NCBI RefSeq assembly: GCF_023611505.1 | Contig: NZ_CP097843.1 | Location: 1,178,001-1,242,000, forward strand | Length of the DNA: 64,000 bases | Direction of reading: 5' to 3' | Origin: Streptococcus oralis | Lineage (GTDB): Bacteria; Bacillota; Bacilli; Lactobacillales; Streptococcaceae | Shown: positions 57,154 through 64,000 of the stretch, one piece after another | Layout of the letters: every line of letters begins with the position of its first letter | How positions within the stretch are numbered: the first letter of the stretch is position 1 | Made by a program: the position numbers and the translations under genes | The notes under the pieces: model-generated | Told to the model about the DNA's origin: nothing | Database searches by the model: none | Seen by the model: the letters and a program-made list of their open reading frames with translations, nothing else

Positions 57154-58008
57154 CTAAATCAACTCTGTCCCAAACTGGTCCTGCTTGATTTTGCCAGCTT
57201 TCATCAAGCCTCCGAGTGCTTTCTTGAACTGACCTTTAGAAATGCCAAAGGTTGCCTTGATGTCCTCAGGGGACGACTTGTCATTCAAGGTCATGAAGCC
57301 ACCATTGCTTTCCAAGTATGTCAAAATCATCTGGGCATCATTTTCCAACATCTCAAAAGAACGTGGTTTGAGGGAGAGGTTCAAGGTGCGGTCCACTTCA
57401 CGGAAACCAATGACACGCGCATCTAAAACTTGCCCCAAACGTGGCTCTGCGTAGCGCTCACTAGGATGGATAAAACCAAGCATGTTATTCTCTGGCAGAT
57501 AGACAAAGGTCCCTGACAGCTTGAGACGGTATACAATGGCTGGCCAGTTTTGGTTCTGCATGTTGTTATAGGCAGGACGAGCCAGACGTTGGAAGTCTTC
57601 CTGATACGCCAAAAGTCCCCAGATTCGGTCTTTCTTGTCCACTTGAAGACGGATGTAGAGTTGGTCGCCCTTCTTAGGCCAGAGTTCTTTCAATTCAGGG
57701 AGAATATCTAGCGATACTACGACTTCCTTATCAGGAAGGCCTGTATCCACAAAGACACCAAGGTCTTTACGAACTTCTGTTACGGTTCCCCAACCAAATT
57801 GGTCCTGAGTGGCAGTCACTTCTAAGGTTGTCAGACGGAGTTTTTGCTTCATATCCGTGTAGGTAAAACCTTTGACCGTATCCCCTACTCTATGTTGACC
57901 TTCTTCCTTGGCAAGTGCATAGGTTTGACCATCCTTTTGCACAAAGTAAAAACGGTCATTTTCATCGATGATGAGTCCAACGATAAAACTTGCAAGATTT
58001 GTATTCAT
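57154..58008 (-). CDS. cvfB: CvfB, S1-domain RNA-binding virulence regulator
   Basis: 284 residues. Three S1-like domains in the N-terminal 210 residues (GLIIDENDRFYFVQKDGQTY; DLGVFVDTGLPDKEVVVS; MLGFIHPSERYAEPRLGQV) and a C-terminal winged helix (EDIKATFGISKGQFKKALG). It controls virulence gene expression in staphylococci and streptococci by RNA binding. Start MNTNLASFIVG chosen; 13 upstream residues are unlikely. It is 58 bases past the frr stop, beyond frr's terminator. Confidence 0.95.
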   Translation of the reverse strand: MNTNLASFIVGLIIDENDRFYFVQKDGQTYALAKEEGQHRVGDTVKGFTYTDMKQKLRLTTLEVTATQDQFGWGTVTEVRKDLGVFVDTGLPDKEVVVSLDILPELKELWPKKGDQLYIRLQVDKKDRIWGLLAYQEDFQRLARPAYNNMQNQNWPAIVYRLKLSGTFVYLPENNMLGFIHPSERYAEPRLGQVLDARVIGFREVDRTLNLSLKPRSFEMLENDAQMILTYLESNGGFMTLNDKSSPEDIKATFGISKGQFKKALGGLMKAGKIKQDQFGTELI

Positions 58009-58022
58009 ATTTCCTTCTTTCG

Positions 58023-58058
58023 AATAAAACTCAGCCAGCAATGCCAACTGAGTTTTTC
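58023..58058 (-). terminator. Terminator after frr
   Basis: AAAACTCAG - loop - CTGAGTTTTA TTC: stem of 9 bp with T-run. It separates frr from cvfB. Confidence 0.75.
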
Positions 58059-58066
58059 TGTTTATT

Positions 58067-58624
58067 CTAGACTTCCAAAAGTTCTTTTTCTTTGTTGGCA
58101 GTCATGTCGTCGATGTGTTTAACAGCATCGTCTGTTACTTTTTGAATATCTTTTTCAAGAGTCTTCAATTCGTCTTCAGTGATTTCTTTTGCTTTTTCTT
58201 GTTTCTTAGCTTCATCCATAGCATCACGACGGATATTGCGGATAGCCACTTTGGCATTTTCACCGACCTTCTTCACTTCTTTAGCAAGGTCACGACGAGT
58301 CTCTTCTGTAAGAGCTGGGATAACCAAGCGGATCACAGAGCCGTCATTAGCTGGTGTGATACCAAGATCAGAAGCGTTCAAGGCACGCTCGATGTCTTTC
58401 AACGAAGACTTGTCAAATGGTGTTACCAACAAGACACGCGCTTCTGGAATAGTAATTGAAGCGATTTGGTTAAGAGGAGTTTCGACTCCATAGTATTCTA
58501 CGTGGATACGGTCTAGCAAGCTTGCGTTGGCACGACCGGCACGGATACCACCAAATTCACGAGCAAGTGATTGGTGAGACTGGGTCATTCTCTCTTTAGC
58601 TTTTTCTACAATTGCGTTTGCCAT
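58067..58624 (-). CDS. frr: Ribosome recycling factor
   Basis: 185 residues, tRNA-mimic protein that splits post-termination ribosomes with [38 protein letters not shown] and the [19 protein letters not shown] helix are conserved. It follows pyrH by eight bases, the common pyrH-frr pair. Confidence 0.99.
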   Translation of the reverse strand: MANAIVEKAKERMTQSHQSLAREFGGIRAGRANASLLDRIHVEYYGVETPLNQIASITIPEARVLLVTPFDKSSLKDIERALNASDLGITPANDGSVIRLVIPALTEETRRDLAKEVKKVGENAKVAIRNIRRDAMDEAKKQEKAKEITEDELKTLEKDIQKVTDDAVKHIDDMTANKEKELLEV

Positions 58625-58632
58625 AGTCTTTC

Positions 58633-59370
58633 TTATTCCTTTTCTTCGATATTATTTGATACAGTTGTTCCGATATTTTCACCAAATACAACGCGTTTGA
58701 TATTGCCCGGTTGGTTCATGTTAAAGACAACTAGGTCAATGTCGTTATCCATTGAAAGTGTTGAAGCAGTTGAGTCCATGATGCGAAGACCTTTGTTAAT
58801 GACATCACGGTGGGTCAATTCTTCAAACTTAACGGCAGTCTTGTCTTTCTTAGGATCAGCATTGTAAACACCGTCTACGCCATTTTTGGCCATAAGGATG
58901 GCATCCGCTTCGATTTCAGCTGCACGAAGAGCCGCTGTTGTATCTGTTGAGAAGTAAGGTGAACCAATTCCGGCACCAAAGATAACGATACGACCTTTTT
59001 CAAGATGGCGGAGGGCACGTCCACGTACGTAAGGTTCAGCCACTTGTTGCATAGAAATAGCTGTTTGCACTCGCGTATCGACGCCAACTTGTTGCAATGA
59101 ATCTGCCATCACAAGAGCATTCATAACGGTCCCAAGCATTCCTGTGTAATCTGCCTGAACGCGGTCCATTCCTGCTTCTGCAGCAGGTTCACCACGCCAG
59201 AGATTTCCTCCACCAATAACAAGGGCAATTTCGATACCTAAGCTATGAACTTCTTGAATCTCTTTTGCGATTGTTTGAACTGTTTGGATATCAATCCCTA
59301 CGCCACGTTCACCGGCAAGGGCTTCACCTGATAACTTGATTAAAATACGTTTATACTTGGGGTTCGCCAT
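58633..59370 (-). CDS. pyrH: UMP kinase
   Basis: 245 residues, amino-acid-kinase fold hexamer that makes UDP from [47 protein letters not shown] and [14 protein letters not shown] are diagnostic. Strong GGAGAG before the ATG; a TAAAAT -10-like element lies 35 bases upstream. First gene of pyrH-frr. Confidence 0.99.
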   Translation of the reverse strand: MANPKYKRILIKLSGEALAGERGVGIDIQTVQTIAKEIQEVHSLGIEIALVIGGGNLWRGEPAAEAGMDRVQADYTGMLGTVMNALVMADSLQQVGVDTRVQTAISMQQVAEPYVRGRALRHLEKGRIVIFGAGIGSPYFSTDTTAALRAAEIEADAILMAKNGVDGVYNADPKKDKTAVKFEELTHRDVINKGLRIMDSTASTLSMDNDIDLVVFNMNQPGNIKRVVFGENIGTTVSNNIEEKE

Positions 59371-59453
59371 TTTTACTCTCCTTTTTTTATCCTACCTATT
59401 TTATCACAATTTCTAAGATTTTTATAGTATCATGAGCAATTCTTTGAAAAAAA

Positions 59454-60788
59454 TTAGACCGTTAAAAATTCCTCTAAATCGTTAAGGGCACGCTCTGCAA
59501 TTTTTTCATAACGAGCTTTTTTATCACGGATACGCTCGCCTTCCAATTCCTTGATAATCCCAAAATTGACATTCATTGGTTGGAAATGTTTGCTGTCCGC
59601 ATGAGTGATGTAATGAGCTAGACTTCCGATCGCTGTGGTCTCTGGGAAGATAGCTTCACTTTCACCCTTGAAGAGTCGAGCTGCGTTAATACCTGCAACT
59701 AAGCCTGACGCTGCTGACTCAACATAGCCTTCCACACCCGTCATTTGACCAGCAAAGAAGAGGTTAGGCTGTTTCTTAGAACGATAGGTTTGCTCAAGAA
59801 GATTTGGCGAATCCATGTAAGAATTGCGGTGCATGACCCCATAACGAACAAACTCCGCATTTTCAAGACCTGGAATCATTTGGAAGACACGCTTTTGTTC
59901 TCCCCATTTGAGGTGGGTCTGGAAACCGACGATATTGTAGAGGCTACCAGCCGCATTGTCCTGACGAAGCTGGACAACTGCATACGGTGTTTTGAACTCC
60001 CCATCGCGAGGTCCTGTGTAGTCGTCTGGATACTCCAAACCAACTGGCTTCATGGGACCATAAAGCATGGTTTTAATGCCACGTTTGGCCATGACTTCGA
60101 TAGGCATACAGCCTTCAAAGTACTTTTCTTTTTCAAACGAATTGAGCGGGGCTTCTTCCGCATTGACCAAGGCTTCATGAAAATCCATAAACTCTTGCTT
60201 GGTCATTGGAGCATTGAGATAGGCCGCTTCTCCCTTGTCATAACGAGACTTGAGATAAACCTTGCTCATATCAATGGTGTTGACATCGATGATAGGCGCT
60301 GCCGCATCGTAGAAATAGAAGCCATCGCCGCCATTAAGAGCATGGATTTTCTCAGCTAGAGCATCACTAGTTAAAGGTCCAGTCGCTACAACTGTGATGG
60401 CATCTGTTGGCAATTCGGTAATTTCGTCACGTACCACTTCAATTAAGGGGTGGTTGGCTATTTTTTCAGTCACCATTTGGGAGAAACCATCTCGGTCAAC
60501 CGCAAGAGCCCCACCAGCAGGAACACGGGTTGCTTCAGCAGATTCCAAGATGACCGAACCCAGGCGACGCATTTCTTCCTTGAGAAGCCCAACGGCATTA
60601 GTCAGGGCATCGCCACGAAGAGAATTGGAACAAACCAACTCAGCAAAATTGTCTGTTTTGTGCTGGGGTGTTGACTTGACACCACGCATTTCGTAGAGTT
60701 TAACTGGAATACCACGTTCTGCGATTTGGTAGGCAGCTTCAGACCCCGCTAAACCAGCACCGATAACATTGATATAAGATTGAGACAC
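59454..60788 (-). CDS. trmFO: Methylenetetrahydrofolate-tRNA (uracil-5-)-methyltransferase TrmFO
   Basis: 444 residues with a GTG start. FAD-binding [19 protein letters not shown] (8-26), [40 protein letters not shown]. It forms m5U54 in the T-loop of tRNA using methylene-THF and FAD. AGAGG lies 10 bases before the GTG. The ~95-base 5' UTR has a strong hairpin (CAAACAA - loop - TTGTTTG) enclosed by GGGTG/CACCC. Confidence 0.97.
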   Translation of the reverse strand: MSQSYINVIGAGLAGSEAAYQIAERGIPVKLYEMRGVKSTPQHKTDNFAELVCSNSLRGDALTNAVGLLKEEMRRLGSVILESAEATRVPAGGALAVDRDGFSQMVTEKIANHPLIEVVRDEITELPTDAITVVATGPLTSDALAEKIHALNGGDGFYFYDAAAPIIDVNTIDMSKVYLKSRYDKGEAAYLNAPMTKQEFMDFHEALVNAEEAPLNSFEKEKYFEGCMPIEVMAKRGIKTMLYGPMKPVGLEYPDDYTGPRDGEFKTPYAVVQLRQDNAAGSLYNIVGFQTHLKWGEQKRVFQMIPGLENAEFVRYGVMHRNSYMDSPNLLEQTYRSKKQPNLFFAGQMTGVEGYVESAASGLVAGINAARLFKGESEAIFPETTAIGSLAHYITHADSKHFQPMNVNFGIIKELEGERIRDKKARYEKIAERALNDLEEFLTV

Positions 60789-60884
60789 GACACTAATACC
60801 TCTTTGGGTGGAACCTCAGTCCATATCCAAACAAGCCACTGGATTGTTTGACACCCACAAATCTTTCTATTTTTTTCTTTTACT

Positions 60885-60893
60885 AGTATAACA
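60885..60893 (-). promoter_or_regulatory. trmFO promoter (extended -10)
   Basis: TGTTATACT: extended -10 (TGn plus TATACT), about 97 bases before the GTG. No convincing -35: the region upstream is the terminator of the CD-NTase gene. Confidence 0.65.
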
Positions 60894-60924
60894 AAAAAAG
60901 GGAAGAAGGCAAACTTCCCTGTTT
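60894..60924 (-). terminator. Terminator after the CD-NTase gene
   Basis: AGGGAAG - TTTGC - CTTCCCT stem followed by TTTTTTT, about 60 bases past the CD-NTase stop; it closes the defence operon. Confidence 0.9.
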
Positions 60925-60981
60925 AGTCATTTTCTTGATGTAAAGAGATAGTGAGTGTTCCAGTTAAAAATCAATTATATG

Positions 60982-62304
60982 CTACTCTATAAAATCTTTT
61001 CCACATAACGGATCGATAGGGACTGTTATTCTATCTCTTGCTATAACCGTATTATCTAAAACAGCATAACATTCAACATAGTGGTCTCCTTTAAACTGAG
61101 AATCTTCGTGATGTTTTATTTTACCTGAAAAAATAGCACCACGCTCACAATTTCTTCTAATCGCCTCAGCTCCAATATTTCTAACTTTCCAATAATATTT
61201 AACATCAGACAAAAGATTATCTGGAATATCTGATTTTATAATTTCAAAATCAAGAGATTTTCTGTTTTTAATCTTAAATCTACTCTTTAAAAAGTCTGAA
61301 AGAAGTGCTTTTCGAAAACCATCTTGAGTAATTTCACACTCCAAAACAATATTATAGCGGATATCAACACTAAACAATTCATCAATAAATTCTTCATTCG
61401 AAGCTCGATTTGTGGTAGAAGTTGATTGAGCGAATTTTCTACCAAATAGCTGTTTATAAACTTCAGTAAGTTTCTCTTCTGAAGCGTCTTCTATTTTCTT
61501 TAGAGCCTGCTTAGCTTTATTGATAAATTTTGCTCCATCATTATTATAAATCTTTTGATTACTACCTAAAGCATACCAATACTCTCTATTTTTATCTTGA
61601 TTTGAAAAGTATTCAAAAATATCTTTCAAGAGAATATTATAATCAGAGTAATATATTTCAGAAATACCTTTATCATCAATAAAATCAGATATCAAAGTAT
61701 CTATCAACAGCCCCTTAAATGAAAAGCCCATATGATTTTTCCATCGTCGTATGAGTCTTGTTAAGTTAGAAAAATGATTATTAAAATTCGAATTTAGAGA
61801 TTTGCATTTTTCAATTTCAGGCCTTGGTTTAGTAGTTTTCCAAGAGCCTCCGTTACGAGAATCAGGATATTTAAAATTTCCATCAGATTGTTCGAAAGCT
61901 GGAACTAACTCAATTTTTCCACCATCCGAAAAATCAATAACAACGACCTGTCCGTCTCCTTTTATTTTTGTATTCGGGTATCTTTTTAGTAATTCGTTTT
62001 TTATTTCCTGTAGAAGTGCTGATTGACCATTGCCCTCATAAGAATCAAATCGTCTATACACTTCTGATGGTAGTGAAAAAATATAATCAAAATCACTAAC
62101 ATTTCGAACAGCCGTCGTTCTCCCGACACTACCGACAATCAAACCATTGTCAGTTTCTTCATCTTCAAGCTCATCTAAGGAATAGTATTTTCGATTAAGT
62201 CGTTTCGTAATCTCTTTTAATCTATTCTCCCATTTTTCCCATTCCTCATCCGTCATGGGCAGTTCGTCTTCGCAAAACTCTTTAAAATCATTAGATAAGG
62301 ACAT
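60982..62304 (-). CDS. CD-NTase (cGAS/DncV-like nucleotidyltransferase) with AGS-C-like sensor tail
   Basis: 440 residues. Nucleotidyltransferase core with GSVGRTTAVRNVSDFDYIFS: GS at 58-59 and DxD at 71/73, third acidic residue in KIELVPAF (Glu about 132). Residues 150-290 form the helical second lobe. The C-terminus (about 325-440) ends RNIGAEAIRRNCERGAIFSG, HYVECYAVLDNTVIARDRIT and VPI, the pattern of the AGS-C sensor domain. Such enzymes make cyclic oligonucleotides on phage infection in CBASS. Its ATG overlaps the SLATT stop (TAATG). No Cap2/Cap3 accessory genes are seen, as in type I CBASS. The role is inferred from family and context. Confidence 0.85.
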   Translation of the reverse strand: MSLSNDFKEFCEDELPMTDEEWEKWENRLKEITKRLNRKYYSLDELEDEETDNGLIVGSVGRTTAVRNVSDFDYIFSLPSEVYRRFDSYEGNGQSALLQEIKNELLKRYPNTKIKGDGQVVVIDFSDGGKIELVPAFEQSDGNFKYPDSRNGGSWKTTKPRPEIEKCKSLNSNFNNHFSNLTRLIRRWKNHMGFSFKGLLIDTLISDFIDDKGISEIYYSDYNILLKDIFEYFSNQDKNREYWYALGSNQKIYNNDGAKFINKAKQALKKIEDASEEKLTEVYKQLFGRKFAQSTSTTNRASNEEFIDELFSVDIRYNIVLECEITQDGFRKALLSDFLKSRFKIKNRKSLDFEIIKSDIPDNLLSDVKYYWKVRNIGAEAIRRNCERGAIFSGKIKHHEDSQFKGDHYVECYAVLDNTVIARDRITVPIDPLCGKDFIE

Positions 62305-62867
62305 TATTCTTCCTCCCTAACTTTCATCAATTCTTTTGAAATAAAGTATTTATAGTCATCCTCATAATCATTATCTTTTCGTGATTTTATCAGTTCTGAA
62401 GCCTTGGATATATTTTTAGGAGAAGGATTGGAAAGTTTACCGTAAGCAACATCTCTTCGAAATTTTAATTCTTCGAAGGATTTTTGGATTTCACTAGAAG
62501 ATTTTCCATTGTAAACCACCTCGGATAAAAGATTTTCAGCTGAGACCCTAAGATTCCAAAGTTCATCAACAGATTTCCTTTCCAAAGCTAGTCGTTCCTC
62601 AAAGTTAAACTCCTTGGTGATGCTAAAAATTATTGTAGTGACTAATGATAAAAATGCTGTAACAAGCTTTATCCAATATTCATCAAAGCAAAGTATTCCA
62701 ACTAAGCCAGAAGAGACAACTCCAGAAATGATTATTGTTGCTATTCTAAACCATCGAATATAGCTTTCTAACTCGTCAATTCTAACCACATGAATTTTAT
62801 GAGTCCAACCTACATTTACTATAAAATTTAAAAGTTCAAAGTGTAATTTTTCTTGATTTTTCGACAT
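62304..62867 (-). CDS. SLATT-domain two-TM effector
   Basis: 187 residues. Two adjacent TM helices (about 41-60 and 65-84) followed by a long amphipathic helical region with EERLALERKSVDELWNLRV (about 90-108), the SLATT layout. SLATT proteins are predicted pore-forming effectors linked to CD-NTases and SLOG sensors; opening would depolarise the infected cell. Start MSKNQEKLHF follows GGAGGGAGG; the longer frame adds 17 residues. It lies 16 bases after the Abi gene and is coupled to the CD-NTase by a one-base overlap. Confidence 0.82.
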   Translation of the reverse strand: MSKNQEKLHFELLNFIVNVGWTHKIHVVRIDELESYIRWFRIATIIISGVVSSGLVGILCFDEYWIKLVTAFLSLVTTIIFSITKEFNFEERLALERKSVDELWNLRVSAENLLSEVVYNGKSSSEIQKSFEELKFRRDVAYGKLSNPSPKNISKASELIKSRKDNDYEDDYKYFISKELMKVREEE

Positions 62868-62883
62868 CAAACCTCCCTCCTTA

Positions 62884-63678
62884 CTATTTTTGCCTATCTT
62901 GATATGTTTCCCAAACAAATGACACTACCGTTAATGCAGAGCCTACAACAACTGAAGCATATCTTTGTGGTAATTCTGTAAAGTTAGCACTTTTCCCGTG
63001 ACCGTCGCCTTTATCATTTCGAAGATTGTTAATTCCCTTGATAATTTGATTCAAACCACTCAGAACCAGCTTTACATCTTGATTATTTTTAGCTGAAATA
63101 TTTTCAGTAGCATCCAAATTCAAAAATTTAAAGACTTTCTTTTGCAAGGTTGCAATATCATTCGCATTAGAATACTCAATTTTCTCGTGGTCTAAAATAT
63201 GTTTAAAACACGATTCCAGCAACTCTTTAGCCTTACCGATAGCATCCGCTGGAGAGCGAGAAATCATTTCATTCATAATCGCCATTTGCTTATCAATATA
63301 GCTACTATCAAAATAGTCAGATAGATATTCAACAGTATTATTTAAGTAAGATATTTGTGAGACTTCATATTTCGAAAGTCTCTCTTTCAATTTTAACGCC
63401 TGAGAGTTCTTCTCTTCAGTTTTCTCATAATATGAGTTAGGGAGATCTTCGTAATATCTTAGTAAATCTAAAGCCAATTTTAAAACAAGTTCATCTGATT
63501 CATTATTTACAAAAGCCTCTAAAGACTTTCCTTTAGATAAACCGTATTTTTCTTGAATATCTATCCCAACTGAATAAAAAGTAAAATCGGCAAAAGTAGA
63601 ATTAGAAAAATCTAATACATAGCCTCCACTATTAAAAAATACTTTGATAAAACTCTTATCTTGAAAATTCAATTTCAT
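62884..63678 (-). CDS. AbiJ N-terminal-type / Abi-C HEPN protein
   Basis: 264 residues. N-terminal ~75 residues VLDFSNSTFADFTFYSVGID, KYGLSKGKSLEAF resemble AbiJ-NTD4; the C-terminal domain (about 130-255) contains the HEPN-type RN-x5-H motif INNLRNDKGDGHGKS (Arg 220, Asn 221, His 227) and LPQRYASVVVGSALTVVSFV, typical of the abortive-infection Abi-C domain. HEPN proteins of this kind are usually RNases. Start at 63678 is chosen; the Shine-Dalgarno (TAGGG) is modest and the longer frame runs into the methyltransferase gene. Gene order suggests joint expression with SLATT and CD-NTase; whether it is a second effector, a regulator or an antitoxin partner is open. Confidence 0.8.
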   Translation of the reverse strand: MKLNFQDKSFIKVFFNSGGYVLDFSNSTFADFTFYSVGIDIQEKYGLSKGKSLEAFVNNESDELVLKLALDLLRYYEDLPNSYYEKTEEKNSQALKLKERLSKYEVSQISYLNNTVEYLSDYFDSSYIDKQMAIMNEMISRSPADAIGKAKELLESCFKHILDHEKIEYSNANDIATLQKKVFKFLNLDATENISAKNNQDVKLVLSGLNQIIKGINNLRNDKGDGHGKSANFTELPQRYASVVVGSALTVVSFVWETYQDRQK

Positions 63679-63697
63679 ATTCCCTACACTTAAAACA

Positions 63698-63985
63698 TCA
63701 ACTCGCTTCAAACAAATCCAGTTGACCAAAACTTTCTTCGAGTTTCTGTTGCTTAGCAATTATATCAACTTTTTGTTCTCCAATTATTGGTTTTATATCT
63801 TTCTCATAAGATATATTCGTAATATCTCCACATAATATTTCTGAATTCTGATGATTTTTTTGAAAGGTTTCTAAGGCTTTTTCGTCATTATCAATTCCTA
63901 ATAGAACATTAAATCTAGCCATCTCGAATCCATAAGATAGACCGCCTGCTCCTGAAAATAAATCTACAATGTTATATTTTTTCAA
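63698..63985 (-). pseudogene. Truncated C5-cytosine DNA methyltransferase (deletion remnant)
   Basis: 95 residues from a TTG start (GTGGAG eight bases upstream). Residues 1-76 are a normal N-terminus of a Dcm-type enzyme: motif I YNIVDLFSGAGGLSYGFEMA, then LLGIDNDEKALETFQKNH and the segment ending KVDII. At that point the catalytic PCQ motif (GGPPCQGFS) should follow, but the frame runs into AKQQKLEESFGQLDLFEAS and stops. It appears to be an internal deletion joining the N-terminus to the tail of the same or another gene. It cannot methylate DNA. It stops 19 bases before the Abi gene. Confidence 0.78.
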
Positions 63986-64000
63986 CTGATAAACTCCACA

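Noticed and set aside
59745..60359. 204-codon plus-strand open frame inside trmFO
   Set aside because: Antisense shadow of a well-conserved gene, without ribosome site or family features.

Overview
The window is chromosomal DNA of a low-GC Firmicute and almost certainly a mitis-group Streptococcus (S. mitis / S. oralis / S. pneumoniae relatives). The evidence is a set of group-typical genes: a choline-binding LytB, CiaRH, PavA, PmrA, CoiA and ComEA-ComEC behind cin-boxes, and a PrsA lipoprotein with a poly-serine tail. From memory, several segments have the same internal order as S. pneumoniae but are joined differently, and alanine dehydrogenase, often broken in pneumococcus, is intact. A close relative therefore fits better than S. 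pneumoniae itself. Nearly every gene is on the minus strand; the exceptions are pavA, ald and one small membrane protein.

Layout. 1-1.1 kb: the start of a TrpX-type ABC binding protein behind a Trp T-box leader. 1.1-19.8 kb: ppc-ftsW; the competence unit coiA-pepF-O-methyltransferase-prsA; an orphan CARF/DUF1887 (Card1-like) nuclease gene with its own promoter and terminator; tehB; and the housekeeping run rnr-smpB, secG, pmrA-rpmG, mutM-coaE, ybeY-dgkA-era. 19.8-30 kb: pavA; a sirtuin gene flanked by deoD and a fragment of a second deoD; a tandem set of structured intergenic repeats; and a nucleoside-salvage operon (rpiA, deoB, DUF1697, punA, ClC channel, glutamine amidotransferase). 30-37 kb: a HrtBA-like exporter, ciaRH and pepN.

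37.4-44 kb is an accessory region. It holds an ASCH protein, a stand-alone PEP-utilising-enzyme barrel without the usual catalytic Cys segment, a run of immunity-type genes (DUF6707-like, Imm51-like, a frameshifted DUF7716-like gene, two SMI1/KNR4-like) with no toxin beside them, an SDR, a Tad2-like DUF2829 protein, a coiled-coil surface protein and a lipoprotein nuclease. 44-60.8 kb is core again: lytB; PyrR-attenuated pyrK-pyrDB; gloA; infC-rpmI-rplT behind a structured leader; comEA-comEC; ald; phoH; cvfB; pyrH-frr; trmFO.

61-64 kb is an AT-rich defence island: a cytosine methyltransferase gene cut off just before its catalytic motif, an AbiJ/Abi-C HEPN protein, a SLATT two-TM effector and a CD-NTase with an AGS-C-like tail. 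Together these look like a CBASS-type abortive-infection operon. The candidates most worth following are this operon, the orphan Card1-like nuclease, the PEP-barrel/ASCH pair and the structured repeats upstream of deoD.
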